Under the pieces are notes generated by a model. The model had not been told where the DNA came from and did not search any database. It saw only the letters and a list, made by a program, of their open reading frames with translations. DNA of 10,985 nucleotides, taken from Basidiobolus heterosporus B8920 (lineage: Eukaryota; Basidiobolomycota; Basidiobolomycetes; Basidiobolales; Basidiobolaceae). Position numbers and translations under genes: made by a program. This document shows positions 1 through 7,929 of this stretch, in pieces. Within the stretch, counting starts at the first letter, position 1, and each line of letters opens with the position of its first letter. The DNA is taken from contig JNET01027707.1 of assembly GCA_000697455.1 (NCBI GenBank), positions 1 to 10,985 on the forward strand, written 5' to 3'.

Positions 1-125
1 GTGTTTCTGATCAATATCTAGACCATTTGGACGTTTTTCAGAGTCCTGATCAAGTGTAGAATACTTAAAGATACTTAGGAATAACTTATGAAATGATTAG
101 GTGCAATACTACACTATTTCAACAG
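1..125 (-). repeat. Left arm of a 125-bp inverted repeat (possible LTR start)
   Basis: This stretch is the reverse complement of 10816-10940 with 123 of 125 bases matching; the only two differences are at 68 and 70. The match stops at 125/126. Because the window begins at base 1, the arm may run further left. Read on the minus strand, the arm begins one base before TGTTGAAATAG at 124, the form in which many LTRs start. My preferred reading is therefore the first part (U3) of an LTR whose body runs off the left edge. Alternatively it is a terminal inverted repeat of a larger unit. The inverted match is seen directly; the identity of the arm is inferred. Confidence 0.93.
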
Positions 126-126
126 T

Positions 127-250
127 ATGCAGATCCGGGATTGGCCATAGGCCAGCCAACAGCTCCAACAGCACATGCAATATCAGGTCTTGATACAACC
201 ATTGTATACATTAGACTTCCAACAGTTGCTGGGTTTATTGATGTGCTTAG
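127..250 (-). mobile_element. Short Copia fragment (reverse transcriptase/RNase H boundary)
   Basis: Minus-strand translation gives the Copia block SLMYTMVVSRPDIACAVGAV, the conserved segment that ends the reverse transcriptase and leads into RNase H. The same segment occurs in Copia-1 at about 1398-1495, and the two are clearly alike at the DNA level, for instance sharing acagcacatgcaata. Here it lies downstream (in minus sense) of Copia-2 RNase H, out of the usual pol order, so it is probably a separate piece. It abuts the left inverted-repeat arm. It is a fossil. Confidence 0.75.
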
Positions 251-254
251 CTCT

Positions 255-925
255 AACATGATTTGTAGGGCTTCTACCTAAGGAAATATAGCTCTGATTA
301 TCCTTGTACTCAGGTAGGTGTCTAAGCTAAAACCAACATCTGAGAATAGTTTTCTCAATCAAATAGCTTCTTTGGGACCATGACAGATATCTTATACCCA
401 GCTTCAACAGCAAAAAGTGCTACCATTGATTATTTCTTAGAACTCCATGTTATAGCTACTCCTGCATAAAGAAACAAGTATCCAGTGGTGATTCTTGCAT
501 CATCAATGATTGTTCCCCAGTCTGAATAAAGTCCAAATTGACATCAGTTGCAAAAAAATAGCTTAATTTTCCCATTGTCATTATATGAATGTGGCTAAAA
601 TGTTAAATCTTGTCTATTTAAAAGCAGTAGGACCAATGATAGCTATTATATGCTCATTCACACAAAGAGACAAGAACACTACTTTTTTCAATATTCCTAA
701 ATTGATACTGTGATCCGCTATATTTCTCTAGAACTCCAAAGATTTCAAGTCTATGCTTATCTTTTCATACCATACCCAGGATGCTTGTTTGAGTCCATGA
801 AATGCTTTCATGAAGCTCACTGATCATATCAGGCTGTTTGAGATTAATCAAACCTTCTGTGTGCTTCATACAGATAATTTCTATTAAGTTTCCATTCTGA
901 AACACTGGTTTTACATCTGTATGAT
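255..925 (-). pseudogene. Copia-2 relic, reverse transcriptase and RNase H part
   Basis: This is a decayed Ty1/Copia pol segment read on the minus strand. In order it shows a reverse transcriptase block with DVKPVFQNG (891-917), the KAFHGLKQASWVWYEK block (about 761-808), then RNase H with a DSDWGT-like start and TTGYLF (about 470-527). After these come an EAIWLRKL-like block near 340-380 and an RAKHI block near 255-262, the usual end of Copia RNase H. The polymerase would have copied the element RNA into DNA, and RNase H would have removed the RNA strand. Its motifs differ in wording from Copia-1, so it is another family. I take it as the continuation of the relic at 4985-6250, split by Copia-1. 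Broken in many places. Confidence 0.82.
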
Positions 926-959
926 CTATCAATCATATGGTGACTGAGTGTGTCTGAAC

Positions 960-1390
960 AGCTTCTTCTTCCCACTTTTCTCTCACAAAATGATGTTGAA
1001 TATCTATATGCTTTGTTTGATAATGAAAAACAGGAATCTTATATAGCGCTATATATCCTTCATTATGTTCCTGATGAGCATTGCAGAACCTTGCTCAAAG
1101 TCCAAGCCCAGTAATAGACCACTAAGCCAGATGACTCTCTTAGTTGCTTGTGACAAGGCCATGTATTGAGCTTCAGTTGTTGACAATGCAACAGTTGGTA
1201 GTTTCTTATTGATCTAGGACACAAATGTATCTCACATCAGAAAAACTAACAGGTAGTGGATTTTCACTTGTCCAATTCACTTACCCAGTTAACTTTACTA
1301 TAATAAGCAATCAGGTGATCTTGCTTATGTCCAAATTGAAGATATAAGTCTTGAGCTTATTTGATAAGGTGTAAAATCCTTTTGTCAGCA
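960..1390 (-). pseudogene. Copia-1 RNase H remnant
   Basis: The minus strand carries recognisable Copia RNase H blocks: a QDHLIAYYS-like segment near 1300-1325 and the closing block VFHYQTKHIDIQHHFVREK at about 975-1033, a strongly conserved Copia signature. It follows the Copia-1 reverse transcriptase without an obvious gap. RNase H removes the RNA strand during reverse transcription. A perfect 16-bp palindrome (1040-1055) lies inside it. Decayed fossil. Confidence 0.85.
1040..1055. repeat. Perfect 16-bp palindrome
   Basis: tatatagcgctatata reads the same on both strands. It falls inside the Copia-1 RNase H remnant, so it is most likely a chance product of decay in AT-rich sequence. Confidence 0.9.
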
Positions 1391-2290
1391 GTCCAGTCAG
1401 TAGATCCAAGATTGGCCATAAATTAACTAACAGCGGCAACAGCACATGCAATATTAGGCCTTGATACAACTATTGCATACACTAACTTTCAACAGATACT
1501 TAGCCAGGAATATTTGCCATCTCCAGTTTCTCTTCTTCAGTTTGAGGGCTCAGCAACTTGTTCAACTCAATATTTGGGTTCATTAGTAATGAAATTGGCT
1601 TAGCATCTTACAGTTTGAATCTGGCCAAAACATCTCTGATTCAGCCAGCCAGGTTATTTTGATGTTACCTTTGACTTCTATTACAGTTAATTTCAAAGCC
1701 CAGATAATATTCTATTTCTGTATGATGAGTCATCTCAAACTTAGTAGTAAGACTCTTCTTCATTTTTCCAAAGAAATCAAAGCACTTAGTTACCAACTGC
1801 AAATCATCCACATACAATGCATGATGAAGTGCATGCTTGTCTAAATTGAATACATAAACACTCTTATCAGATTTACAGTGCTTGAATTTCTGTACACTCA
1901 AGGAGTCCATTGTCTTATTCCAGCTTCTTGGCACCTGCTCAAGTCCATACAGATACTCTTTCAGCTGGCACACCACTTTTGGCATTTTATTCAGATCCTG
2001 GTGAGTAGACCATATAAGGTTCTTCTAAGTCACAACTTAGGAAAGCAGTTTTAACATCTGTTTAATGAATCTCCCAGACTTCTTGGGCAGCTAGAGTAAG
2101 CAAACCCCTTATGAAAAAATATCTGGCAACAGGAGCATATGTAACATTATAGTCAGTACCCTCAATCTGGGAGTACTCTTTAGCAACAAATCCTGGCTGT
2201 ATATTGGTTGGGGTTCCTTCAGTTTTCTCTTAATTTTAGAGATCCATCTGAATCCTACAAGCTTTCTTCTTGTAGGCAGATTGACTAACT
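1390..2290 (-). pseudogene. Copia-1 reverse transcriptase remnant
   Basis: Minus-strand reading gives the classic Copia polymerase blocks in order. These are an FRWISKIKRK-like start near 2230-2265, DVKTAF with the first catalytic Asp (2041-2058), VCQLKEYLYGLEQVPRSWNK (about 1910-1970), the catalytic ALYVDDL (1801-1820), and FEMTHHTEIEYYLGFEI (about 1690-1745). An LSDAKP-like block near 1590 and SRPNIACAV near 1455 follow. The longest surviving open stretch is 1665-1985 (106 codons). The enzyme would have copied the element RNA into DNA inside virus-like particles. Broken fossil. Confidence 0.93.
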
Positions 2291-2957
2291 CTCAGGTGCT
2301 ATTTTACATAATTGACTTGTATTCCTTGTTTGTAACAGTTATCCATTGTTCACTCTCTATGCTCTCCATAGCATTAAATGTAGTTTGGGGCTCATTCATT
2401 GCTATATTAGCAAAAGCCTTAGTAGTCTTCCACCACTCAGTGGGTGCTTTCTTTTGGTGTCAAGATCTTCTGATAGATGCATTGCCTTCCTCAGAGCTCT
2501 CTTCCATGGAGCTTGTAGCTTCTGCTTCCTCCTCCAAGTCATTATCATCATTGTGATGAGCAAATTCTAGTGCAATATCATGTTTTAATATGTAGAATCA
2601 CTCTTCTCCCCTTCATCAGGAGTGAACATATTATGAGTCTTAGGTTGAGTTGAAACTTCCACAAGGACTACATCCCTACTCTTGATGAAAGTCCTGTTTT
2701 GGGATCATTCAAGTGGTAGTTTTGTGTTCCTGGGAAGTATCTCATGTGTATACATTCAATTGTCTTGGACTCCAGCTTGCTTTGTTTCTTCTAAGGCTTG
2801 CATCCAAAGGCTTGGAAGTGAAAGATTCTCAGGTGAGAAATATGTGGTTTTTTACCATACTATTTCTCATAAAGGGTCATCTCTTTTACCACACTGGAAG
2901 GGCTTCTCTTCTTCAAGTATACAGCAGTAGAGATGGCTTCAGCCCAAAATGCATATC
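2290..2957 (-). pseudogene. Copia-1 integrase C-terminal part and acidic linker
   Basis: This minus-strand segment joins the integrase core to the reverse transcriptase. Near 2890-2945 it reads like the Copia block around FWAEAISTAVYL. Near 2760-2880 it resembles the block with a Trp-Tyr-Gly-Lys-Lys-Pro motif followed by HLRIFG. At about 2485-2555 there is an acidic, serine-rich linker (contains DLEEEAEATSSMEESSEE), common between integrase and polymerase in Copia polyproteins, followed by a PTEW block. The plus-strand open frames in this interval are shadows of this gene. Decayed. Confidence 0.75.
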
Positions 2958-3330
2958 CTAGGTTCTTATGATGTAGCATGGCCCTAGCAGTCTCAACAAC
3001 GGTACAATTATTCCTTTCAGAGACTCCACTCTGTTATGGGAAATATGGGGCAGTAGTTTCTTGCTTAATTCCATTTTTCTTGAGAATATTGTTAAACCCT
3101 GAGGACAAGTATTCTCCCCATTATCAGATCTTAGCACTTTACTTCTCTTTCTTGTTTCATTCTCCACAAGGGCCTTGAGCTCCAAGAAAGCAGACAAACT
3201 CTTGCTCTTGTAATTGAGAAAATACACAAAGATCATCCACAATCAGTCATCAGTAATTTGAATCAGGTATATAGCTCCACCTATAGGGACACTATTCATT
3301 TGCCTACAGAGATCAGGATGGACAAGCTCC
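2958..3330 (-). pseudogene. Copia-1 integrase catalytic core remnant
   Basis: The minus strand shows the Copia integrase core. DVLELVHPDLC near 3300-3340 is the first catalytic Asp region, followed by an ITDD block at about 3243. IFVYFLNYKSKSL is near 3195-3235, and the second catalytic Asp lies in VLRSDNGE near 3115-3145. A block corresponding to the Copia PYSPQQNGVSER region, with the third acidic residue, lies near 3015-3050. The enzyme would join element DNA to the host chromosome. The longest surviving open frame is 2958-3242. Broken fossil; this assignment is very secure. Confidence 0.9.
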
Positions 3331-4000
3331 AGAACATCATGAGATCTGCTATAAATAGTCTTTGGAAATGGTTTCTTATGTTGTATGCCATTAAGATATC
3401 CAGTGCTCTTTTCCTTAGCAGTAGAATTTCCAAGTTCTATTGTATGAGTCATTTCCTTCTCCTGGAGTGCTCTCAGATTCTGTATACACAGGTCACCAGA
3501 GCTTTGGTGCCACAGATCCAACTTATTCAGCTTGACTTCAGCTAAGTAAGCATATTCAGGTTTCACTGCTCTAACATCCAATCAATAGAGATTTTGATCC
3601 CTGATACTTATCCCAATGATGATTTTATTAGGCTCATCTTCCAGAATATAGCATTTTACATCAGAAAATTTAACTTGATATCCTTCAAACATAACTTTGC
3701 TTACTGAGAATATATTCTTTCTTATTCCAAGAACATGAAGTACACCAGTCAGTGTTCCAGAAACCTTCTTCCTATTGACATCAACAGACAAGTTGATATC
3801 ACCAGCTCCAACTGCATCTACAGTGTTCTTGTTTCCCATAAAGACTTTGATAAAGGGTATAGACTTGTACTTGCAGACCCTGCCAACAAGTCATATACAT
3901 GGATGCACCAGAGTCTATCAACCAACATTCATGATGCATAGTACGTGACAATGCAAAAATAACATGTCACCTGGCTTCTAACAATAAAGACATCTAAAGT
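3330..4000 (-). pseudogene. Copia-1 protease and GAG-pre-integrase remnant
   Basis: Minus-strand reading starts with a zinc-knuckle-like stretch (about 3950-3999), typical of the end of Copia gag. It then gives the aspartic protease active site WLIDSGAS (DSGA codons at 3904-3915). The MGNKNTVDAVGAGDI block follows at about 3780-3839, with GVLHVLGIRKNIFSVSK next, a hallmark of Copia protease to pre-integrase sequence. LDLWHQSSGDLCIQNLRAL (about 3455-3515) is the GAG-pre-integrase LWHxRLGH motif. The protease cuts the polyprotein into working parts. Surviving open stretches are 3582-3839 and 3243-3581. Fossil. Confidence 0.9.
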
Positions 4001-4655
4001 CAGCCGTCTTGTCACTTTTAGTTGGCTTTTTCAAGTGATTACTTATGTACAAGAGACCCTCCTTCTTTCCTTCAGCTTCCTTTCTTCATGTAAAAGCTCA
4101 GTGGAAATAAATGACTGAGTCAGCAGGTTTTCATCCATATTCTCCAAATTAGTGATGCTCACAGAATAGCTTTGCATTAGAGAGTTGAACAGAATACTGA
4201 TAAAGTCTACATCAGCAATATTGCTCCCAATAGCAGCTGGCTTCTGTACAATGGCTATGGGTTTGTCAATATAGGTAGACATAGTGTCAATCAACTCTTT
4301 GGTGGGGAAATTATCAAGTTGGGTAGATAGATGCATCTGGTCAGAATTTCCTTTAGTTTGATAAAGGTACTAGAGTATATCCCAGGCCTCCTTTGGAGCT
4401 TGAGCCTTTATAATAAGAGACCGTTGAGCATTTTCAGGATTCAGCATTATAGCAGACAAGGCTTTAGTTTATATTTTCTTGAAGTCAAACAGATACTGGG
4501 CTATAGATCCATTATGTTGCTCTTTATATCAGTAACAATGTCCCAAAAATCCCTATTGGTAAGTAGTATCTTCATCTTGGTACTCCACATTAGAAAGTCT
4601 CCTCAGTCCAAGGGGACAATAATTCATGTAGCTTTGGCCATATCAGTGGCATAGT
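4000..4655 (-). pseudogene. Copia-1 gag remnant
   Basis: The minus strand begins just inside the primer-binding site and gives the early Copia gag block FLMWSTKMKILLTNRDFWDI (4534-4597; family pattern F-x2-W-x3-M-x2-L with LW near the end). An APKEAWDIL-like block follows near 4365-4400, and then the open frame 4043-4336, which contains LHEERKLKERR near its end. Gag is the structural protein that builds the virus-like particle around the element RNA. The order and position relative to the LTR agree with a 5' gag gene. Decayed fossil. Confidence 0.85.
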
Positions 4656-4660
4656 CCATG

Positions 4661-4672
4661 AGGTTCATAACC
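4661..4672 (-). other. Candidate primer-binding site (half-tRNA-iMet type)
   Basis: The minus strand reads GGTTATGAACCT immediately after the LTR. It is close to the complement of the initiator tRNA-Met anticodon arm (loop CTCATAA). Copia-type elements are known to prime from this internal site, using a cleaved half-tRNA, rather than from the tRNA 3' end. Position directly after the LTR and before gag supports the call; the match is partial. Confidence 0.6.
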
Positions 4673-4977
4673 TAATAGCAGAGGATTGAGATGGTCAAGT
4701 AGCAGAAGCAAAGAGCAGAGTATATAAGAGGGATATCAATGTGTATTGAGTTGTTTATTACAATGGGTAAGGATGCCCTATTTATACCGAGTATCTTGTG
4801 GTCAAGAGATCATGACTTGTCACTGATAGGGGATCAAGAATTCCCTAAATAGACAATGCCAAGATATTGCCAAGACTCAATATATTGACTAATCACTTAA
4901 CCATGCATACATTGTAATCATTAAAATATTACAGGTAATATACTCGAAGTTAATCTTATTACTTACTAATTCTAACA
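4673..4977 (-). repeat. Copia-1 5' LTR
   Basis: On the minus strand a segment of about 305 bases starts with TGTTAGAATTAG at 4977, the usual TG start of an LTR. It carries a TATA box (TATAAATA) near 4780-4787 and an AATAAA at 4759-4754, and ends next to the primer-binding site and gag. This layout of promoter, polyadenylation signal and primer site is that of a 5' LTR. No second copy is recognisable in the window. The inner edge is uncertain by a few bases, because I do not see a clean CA end. Confidence 0.75.
4777..4788 (-). promoter_or_regulatory. TATA box in the Copia-1 LTR
   Basis: The minus strand reads GGTATAAATAGG, a strong TATA box, inside the LTR. About 20 bases downstream is AATAAA (4759-4754), the expected polyadenylation signal. 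This would place transcription start near 4750 and define U3 and R. Seen in sequence; activity unknown. Confidence 0.6.
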
Positions 4978-4984
4978 GATCAGC

Positions 4985-5640
4985 TGATAACATGAGCTGA
5001 CCAATAATGCTAACTACTCCATTTGTACATTGCAATAAATGGACTCTAGATACTTCACCATATCCAAGAAATATAAATTTTCCACCTTTGTGATTCTATT
5101 TTACCAATTTTTGGCAGGGATAAGCTGCAATGCATCTCAGCCATCAATTGTAAGGTCCTTTAGATCTGATCTACAGCTGTTGCCTGCTTGAAATGGTGTA
5201 GAATTTTGTAGTAAAGCTATTGGGTATCTATTCTTAATATAAACAGCAGTAGCTACCGTTTCAGGCCAAAGGTGTATTCCTATTCCTGATCATGTAACAG
5301 GGGCCTTGCCATCTCTACCATAGCCCTATTAGCATATTCTGCAACACTATTTTACTGTAAGAAATAAGATGCAGTTGTCTGTTGCTTCATTTCTGACTTA
5401 GAGCAGAAATACTCTCTTGAGTAGTATTCCCCCATTGCTGCTTAGTAAGGTTTTCATAGACAATTCTGTCGCTCTCTCCACATTGTTCTTGAAGTGCTCA
5501 AATGTACTATGTGCTTCATCCTTTGTGCTGAGGAAATATACTCATGTATACTTGCTATATCCTCAATAATAGACAAAAAGTACTTCTTTCCTACCAAGAT
5601 GTATTTTAAATAGGCTCACAAAGATTTGAATAGATTAGCA
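4985..5640 (-). pseudogene. Copia-2 integrase remnant
   Basis: Minus-strand blocks are GKKYFLSIIED (about 5555-5590, start of the core), a GEYYSREYFCSKSEMKQQTT block near 5370-5440, and NSVAEYANRAMVEMAR near 5310-5355 (family: NGVAERxNRT). A C-terminal KIYISWIW block near 5055-5085 corresponds to the Copia KxxFLGY motif. The upstream edge is approximate. It would have inserted the element DNA into the chromosome. Decayed fossil. Confidence 0.8.
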
Positions 5641-5870
5641 GCCATTGTTGAGTAGACACAATCTCTCCAGAGCTCCAAAACACTTGCCAGTGATGTATCC
5701 ATCCTAAACTGAGCTGAATAGTGCCAATAGCAACTGCATCTTGCACATGATCATTTCCCATAAACACTCTCCTGATTAGAATGGTACTGAGCTTAGTAAG
5801 CCAGTTTTTCTTGCTTGATAAGTGTTGCCAAGCTCCTGATTCACTGTTCCATATTTCTAATACATCTGTA
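5640..5870 (-). pseudogene. Copia-2 protease/pre-integrase remnant
   Basis: Reading on the minus strand gives a WNSESGAWQHL segment (about 5822-5854), which corresponds to the Copia protease active-site region, followed by MGNDHVQDAVAIGTIQL (about 5707-5761). The latter is the same block as MGNKNTVDAVGAGDINL in Copia-1, with clearly different wording, which supports a second family. Decayed fossil. Confidence 0.72.
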
Positions 5871-6240
5871 GCAGTTACTGAGAGTGCTGATATAAAATAC
5901 TCTTCCTCTGCATTGACTTAATTGAATGGTACCACCTTTTTAGCTTTGTCTGACTTTTTATTCTTGCAATCTCTTGACCAATAGCCAGGCACCATGCAAT
6001 AATTGAACGCACCTGGTGTCTTGCTTCCTAACGGAGTGTTTCTCTGTACCTATTGAATCCAACTCACCCCCCATAATGTAACAATTGAATCTTCTCATTT
6101 CCTGACGTGGTGATCTTGCAGAATCTGTTTTTTCATGTAGAAATAGCAGTATATCCCCATTTGAAGCTAATTTGGTTAGCTTTCAGTATATCTTAGAATT
6201 ATTAGATAAATGTTACTTTTCCCAGTTTCTCTCAGTGCTT
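5870..6240 (-). pseudogene. Copia-2 gag C-terminal remnant with zinc knuckle
   Basis: The minus strand shows CMVPGYWSRDC (5966-5998), a zinc-knuckle of the form seen in Copia gag (CxxPGHWxxDC), followed by a lysine-rich stretch. Upstream, between 6010 and 6240, weaker gag-like sequence with KKQILQDHHVRK can be read. Zinc knuckles bind the element RNA for packaging. The position before the protease agrees. Decayed fossil. Confidence 0.65.
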
Positions 6241-6253
6241 AAAGAGTTCTATT

Positions 6254-6454
6254 TGTGACTTTTGATAGCTTATCCGCTGACAACCACCACAGGAATTCTG
6301 CTTAGTAATATGATATCATTGATCTTAAGCCATAGTAATCCAAAATTAGTATATATACCAAGCTATTTTCAATAACAAAGACCAAACTAGTTTTACCAAA
6401 TCAAATACTAACTCACTCACCACTCTCTATAGAGCTTTCTCAAGTAATATCGCA
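6254..6454 (+). repeat. Candidate 5' LTR of the Gypsy relic
   Basis: The stretch starts TGTGAC and ends CA one base before a primer-binding site, which gives a TG...CA unit of about 200 bases. It has a TATA-like tatatata near 6350. No second copy is seen in the window, so the start is a guess from the TG motif and the edge of Copia-2 gag. The end is better supported than the start. Confidence 0.42.
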
Positions 6455-6455
6455 C

Positions 6456-6464
6456 TGGTATCAG
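6456..6464 (+). other. Candidate primer-binding site (tRNA-Met type)
   Basis: TGGTATCAG is the common start of a primer-binding site complementary to the 3' end of initiator tRNA-Met, used by many Gypsy and Copia elements. It lies one base after a CA and about 37 bases before the Gypsy gag frame. Only nine bases match, so this is moderate support. Confidence 0.55.
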
Positions 6465-6500
6465 CAAATAACCGCTCTCTGTACCACATCCAAGCCCAGG

Positions 6501-7320
6501 ATGCTTCAGGACAAACTGACCATCTGGAACACTATCTTTCAAAGATTTCTGCAACAGCCAAGCAATATTCTACACTTCTTAGCTACCCAGCATGCCATAA
6601 ACTCACAAGAGTTAAAGGTAACTGACTCTGGAAACAGCTCTCCACAGGTGTATTTTAGTATTAACCTTGGAAGACAACATAAGAACTTAGGATCCTGGCT
6701 GTTGCAGATAGAAGATGCTTTTTTCAACAAAGGAGTGTCTTACTCAAAAAAGTGGCATGATATCTCCTCCTACCTGGAATTTACTACTTTACAGTGTTTC
6801 CTGAACAACAAGGGAAATGTGGAGATGCATCAAGTCTCCCATATCAGCACTTGGGAAGAATTTACCAGCAGACTCTACTAAGAAAGAAATTCAGATTGTT
6901 GAAGCAAAAAGGATCTGTCCAAGAGTGTGTTTATGAATTAAGAAATTTGCTGGGCTAAACTGAATTTAAGCATGAGCTTGACCAACTCCAGAACTTTGTT
7001 GCTAGATTGAAGGCTTAAACTGGAACCAACATGAGCTATAAAGCACAACCTACTGTTGAGGAAGCTATCAGAGTTGTAGTAAGCTATGACAGTGCCGTGG
7101 ATTGAGTGGAAAGCTATCATATTGAGCCAAGAAGAAACTTCAGGAGCCCAGACCCAAATACCTCTCTAGTTGTGCCCCTGGAGTTGGGAGTTATACAGAG
7201 AGTGCCCACCAAAGAAAGCTGCAACAGGCCTGGACTTTGTTCTATTTACCACAAGAAAGGCCATTCTGCCAGATACCATAAGAACTGCCCACAGTCATTG
7301 CCCCAGAAGATGCTGGTCAC
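6501..7320 (+). pseudogene. Gypsy gag remnant
   Basis: The open frame 6501-6881 begins MLQDKLTIWNTIFQRFLQQ, a Gypsy gag-like helical start. It continues with WLLQIEDAFFNKG (about 6695-6735) and ISTWEEFTSRLY near its end, the capsid pattern W-x-F in Gypsy gag (retrotrans_gag family). Gag sequence continues in pieces. A basic zinc-knuckle-like segment with KKGHSARYHKNC (about 7253-7288) marks the nucleocapsid. The protein would form the particle shell and bind RNA. A shorter relative lies at about 9970-10215. Decayed fossil. Confidence 0.85.
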
Positions 7321-7384
7321 CACCAATCAGTCTTCCCAAGAAGACTCCTAAGATTATTATATGTCCAACTAAGCTGACAACTTT

Positions 7385-7700
7385 ATGTTTGCTCTTGGTG
7401 AAGCAGCTAATCCTTTATACTATCTTGATGTATCATTGAATGAGCGCCCAGTTAAAGTAATGATAGACTCTGGAGTCTCAAATGACTTTGTCTCATGCAG
7501 AATTCAACACCTGATTGGAGTTTCCACTGAATCAACACCTGCTAGTAGCCTAACCATTGCAGACAAGAAACAGTACATCATTGACAAAATACCAGATCCT
7601 ATTGAAACTAAACATTGATAATTATGAAAAGGAACTCTATGATATGTATTTCCTGACTTCAACTTTGATCTTATCCTGAACAATGTTGGTGTATGAGAAG
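7385..7700 (+). pseudogene. Gypsy aspartic protease remnant
   Basis: The open frame 7385-7618 contains VKVMIDSGVSNDFVS (active-site DSG at 7460-7495), preceded by a beta-strand-like LYYLDVSLN segment, the standard Gypsy retropepsin pattern. A PDFNFDLIL segment near 7650-7678 may be the later hydrophobic flap region. The enzyme would cut the gag-pol polyprotein. The stretch 7700-7925 is probably the linker to the polymerase, in which I recognise no motif. Decayed fossil. Confidence 0.85.
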
Positions 7701-7929
7701 AGGCCCTGTAGTCTCATGAAAAAACAAAGAAATAACTCTGGAGAAAGATGGCAAGATTTATAAGCTGAAACAGTCCAAGCAGTACTTGAATACCATGCCT
7801 GAAAGCCTGGCTGATAGCATTTCAGTTATAAAGGGCCAATTCTCAAGACTTTTGAAGCAGAAAGTTGAAATATATATGCAGCTTCTATTATTGAAAAAGA
7901 CCAAGAATCAAGTCACTCAGATATCCTTA

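Larger units (their letters stand above)
930..4977 (-). mobile_element. Copia-1: Ty1/Copia LTR retrotransposon relic with 5' LTR
   Basis: On the minus strand this element reads in canonical Ty1/Copia order: LTR (4977-4673), primer-binding site, gag, aspartic protease, integrase, reverse transcriptase, RNase H. Integrase before reverse transcriptase separates Copia from Gypsy. It is an old fossil with well over ten breaks along its length, and none of its frames is a working protein. Only one LTR is recognisable; I found no matching partner in the window, so LTR divergence cannot date it. It lies between the integrase and reverse transcriptase parts of Copia-2 on the same strand, which suggests insertion into that older relic. 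The exact left edge is uncertain, somewhere between about 918 and 975. Confidence 0.9.
4985..6250 (-). mobile_element. Copia-2 relic: gag, protease and integrase part
   Basis: This is a second Ty1/Copia relic on the minus strand, more decayed than Copia-1 and worded differently. It reads gag end, zinc knuckle, protease, pre-integrase and integrase in family order from 6250 down to about 4985, where the Copia-1 LTR begins. The matching reverse transcriptase and RNase H probably lie at 255-925, beyond Copia-1. No LTR of its own is recognised next to its gag: the Gypsy LTR candidate adjoins it at 6254. Broken in very many places; older than Copia-1 if the nesting is right. Confidence 0.82.

Noticed and set aside
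93-281. Plus-strand open frame running out of the left arm
   Set aside because: It crosses from the inverted-repeat arm into antisense Copia sequence and shows no motif; chance frame.
2281-2570. Two overlapping plus-strand open frames of 91 and 74 codons, one with hydrophobic runs
   Set aside because: They are antisense shadows of the Copia-1 integrase-polymerase linker, whose acidic serine-rich segment read backwards gives leucine- and serine-rich peptides.
3258-3545. Plus-strand open frame of 95 codons, and similar frames at 2682-2961, 2978-3178, 3735-3941 and 4331-4654
   Set aside because: All lie opposite well-identified Copia-1 gag, protease or integrase blocks and have no motif of their own.
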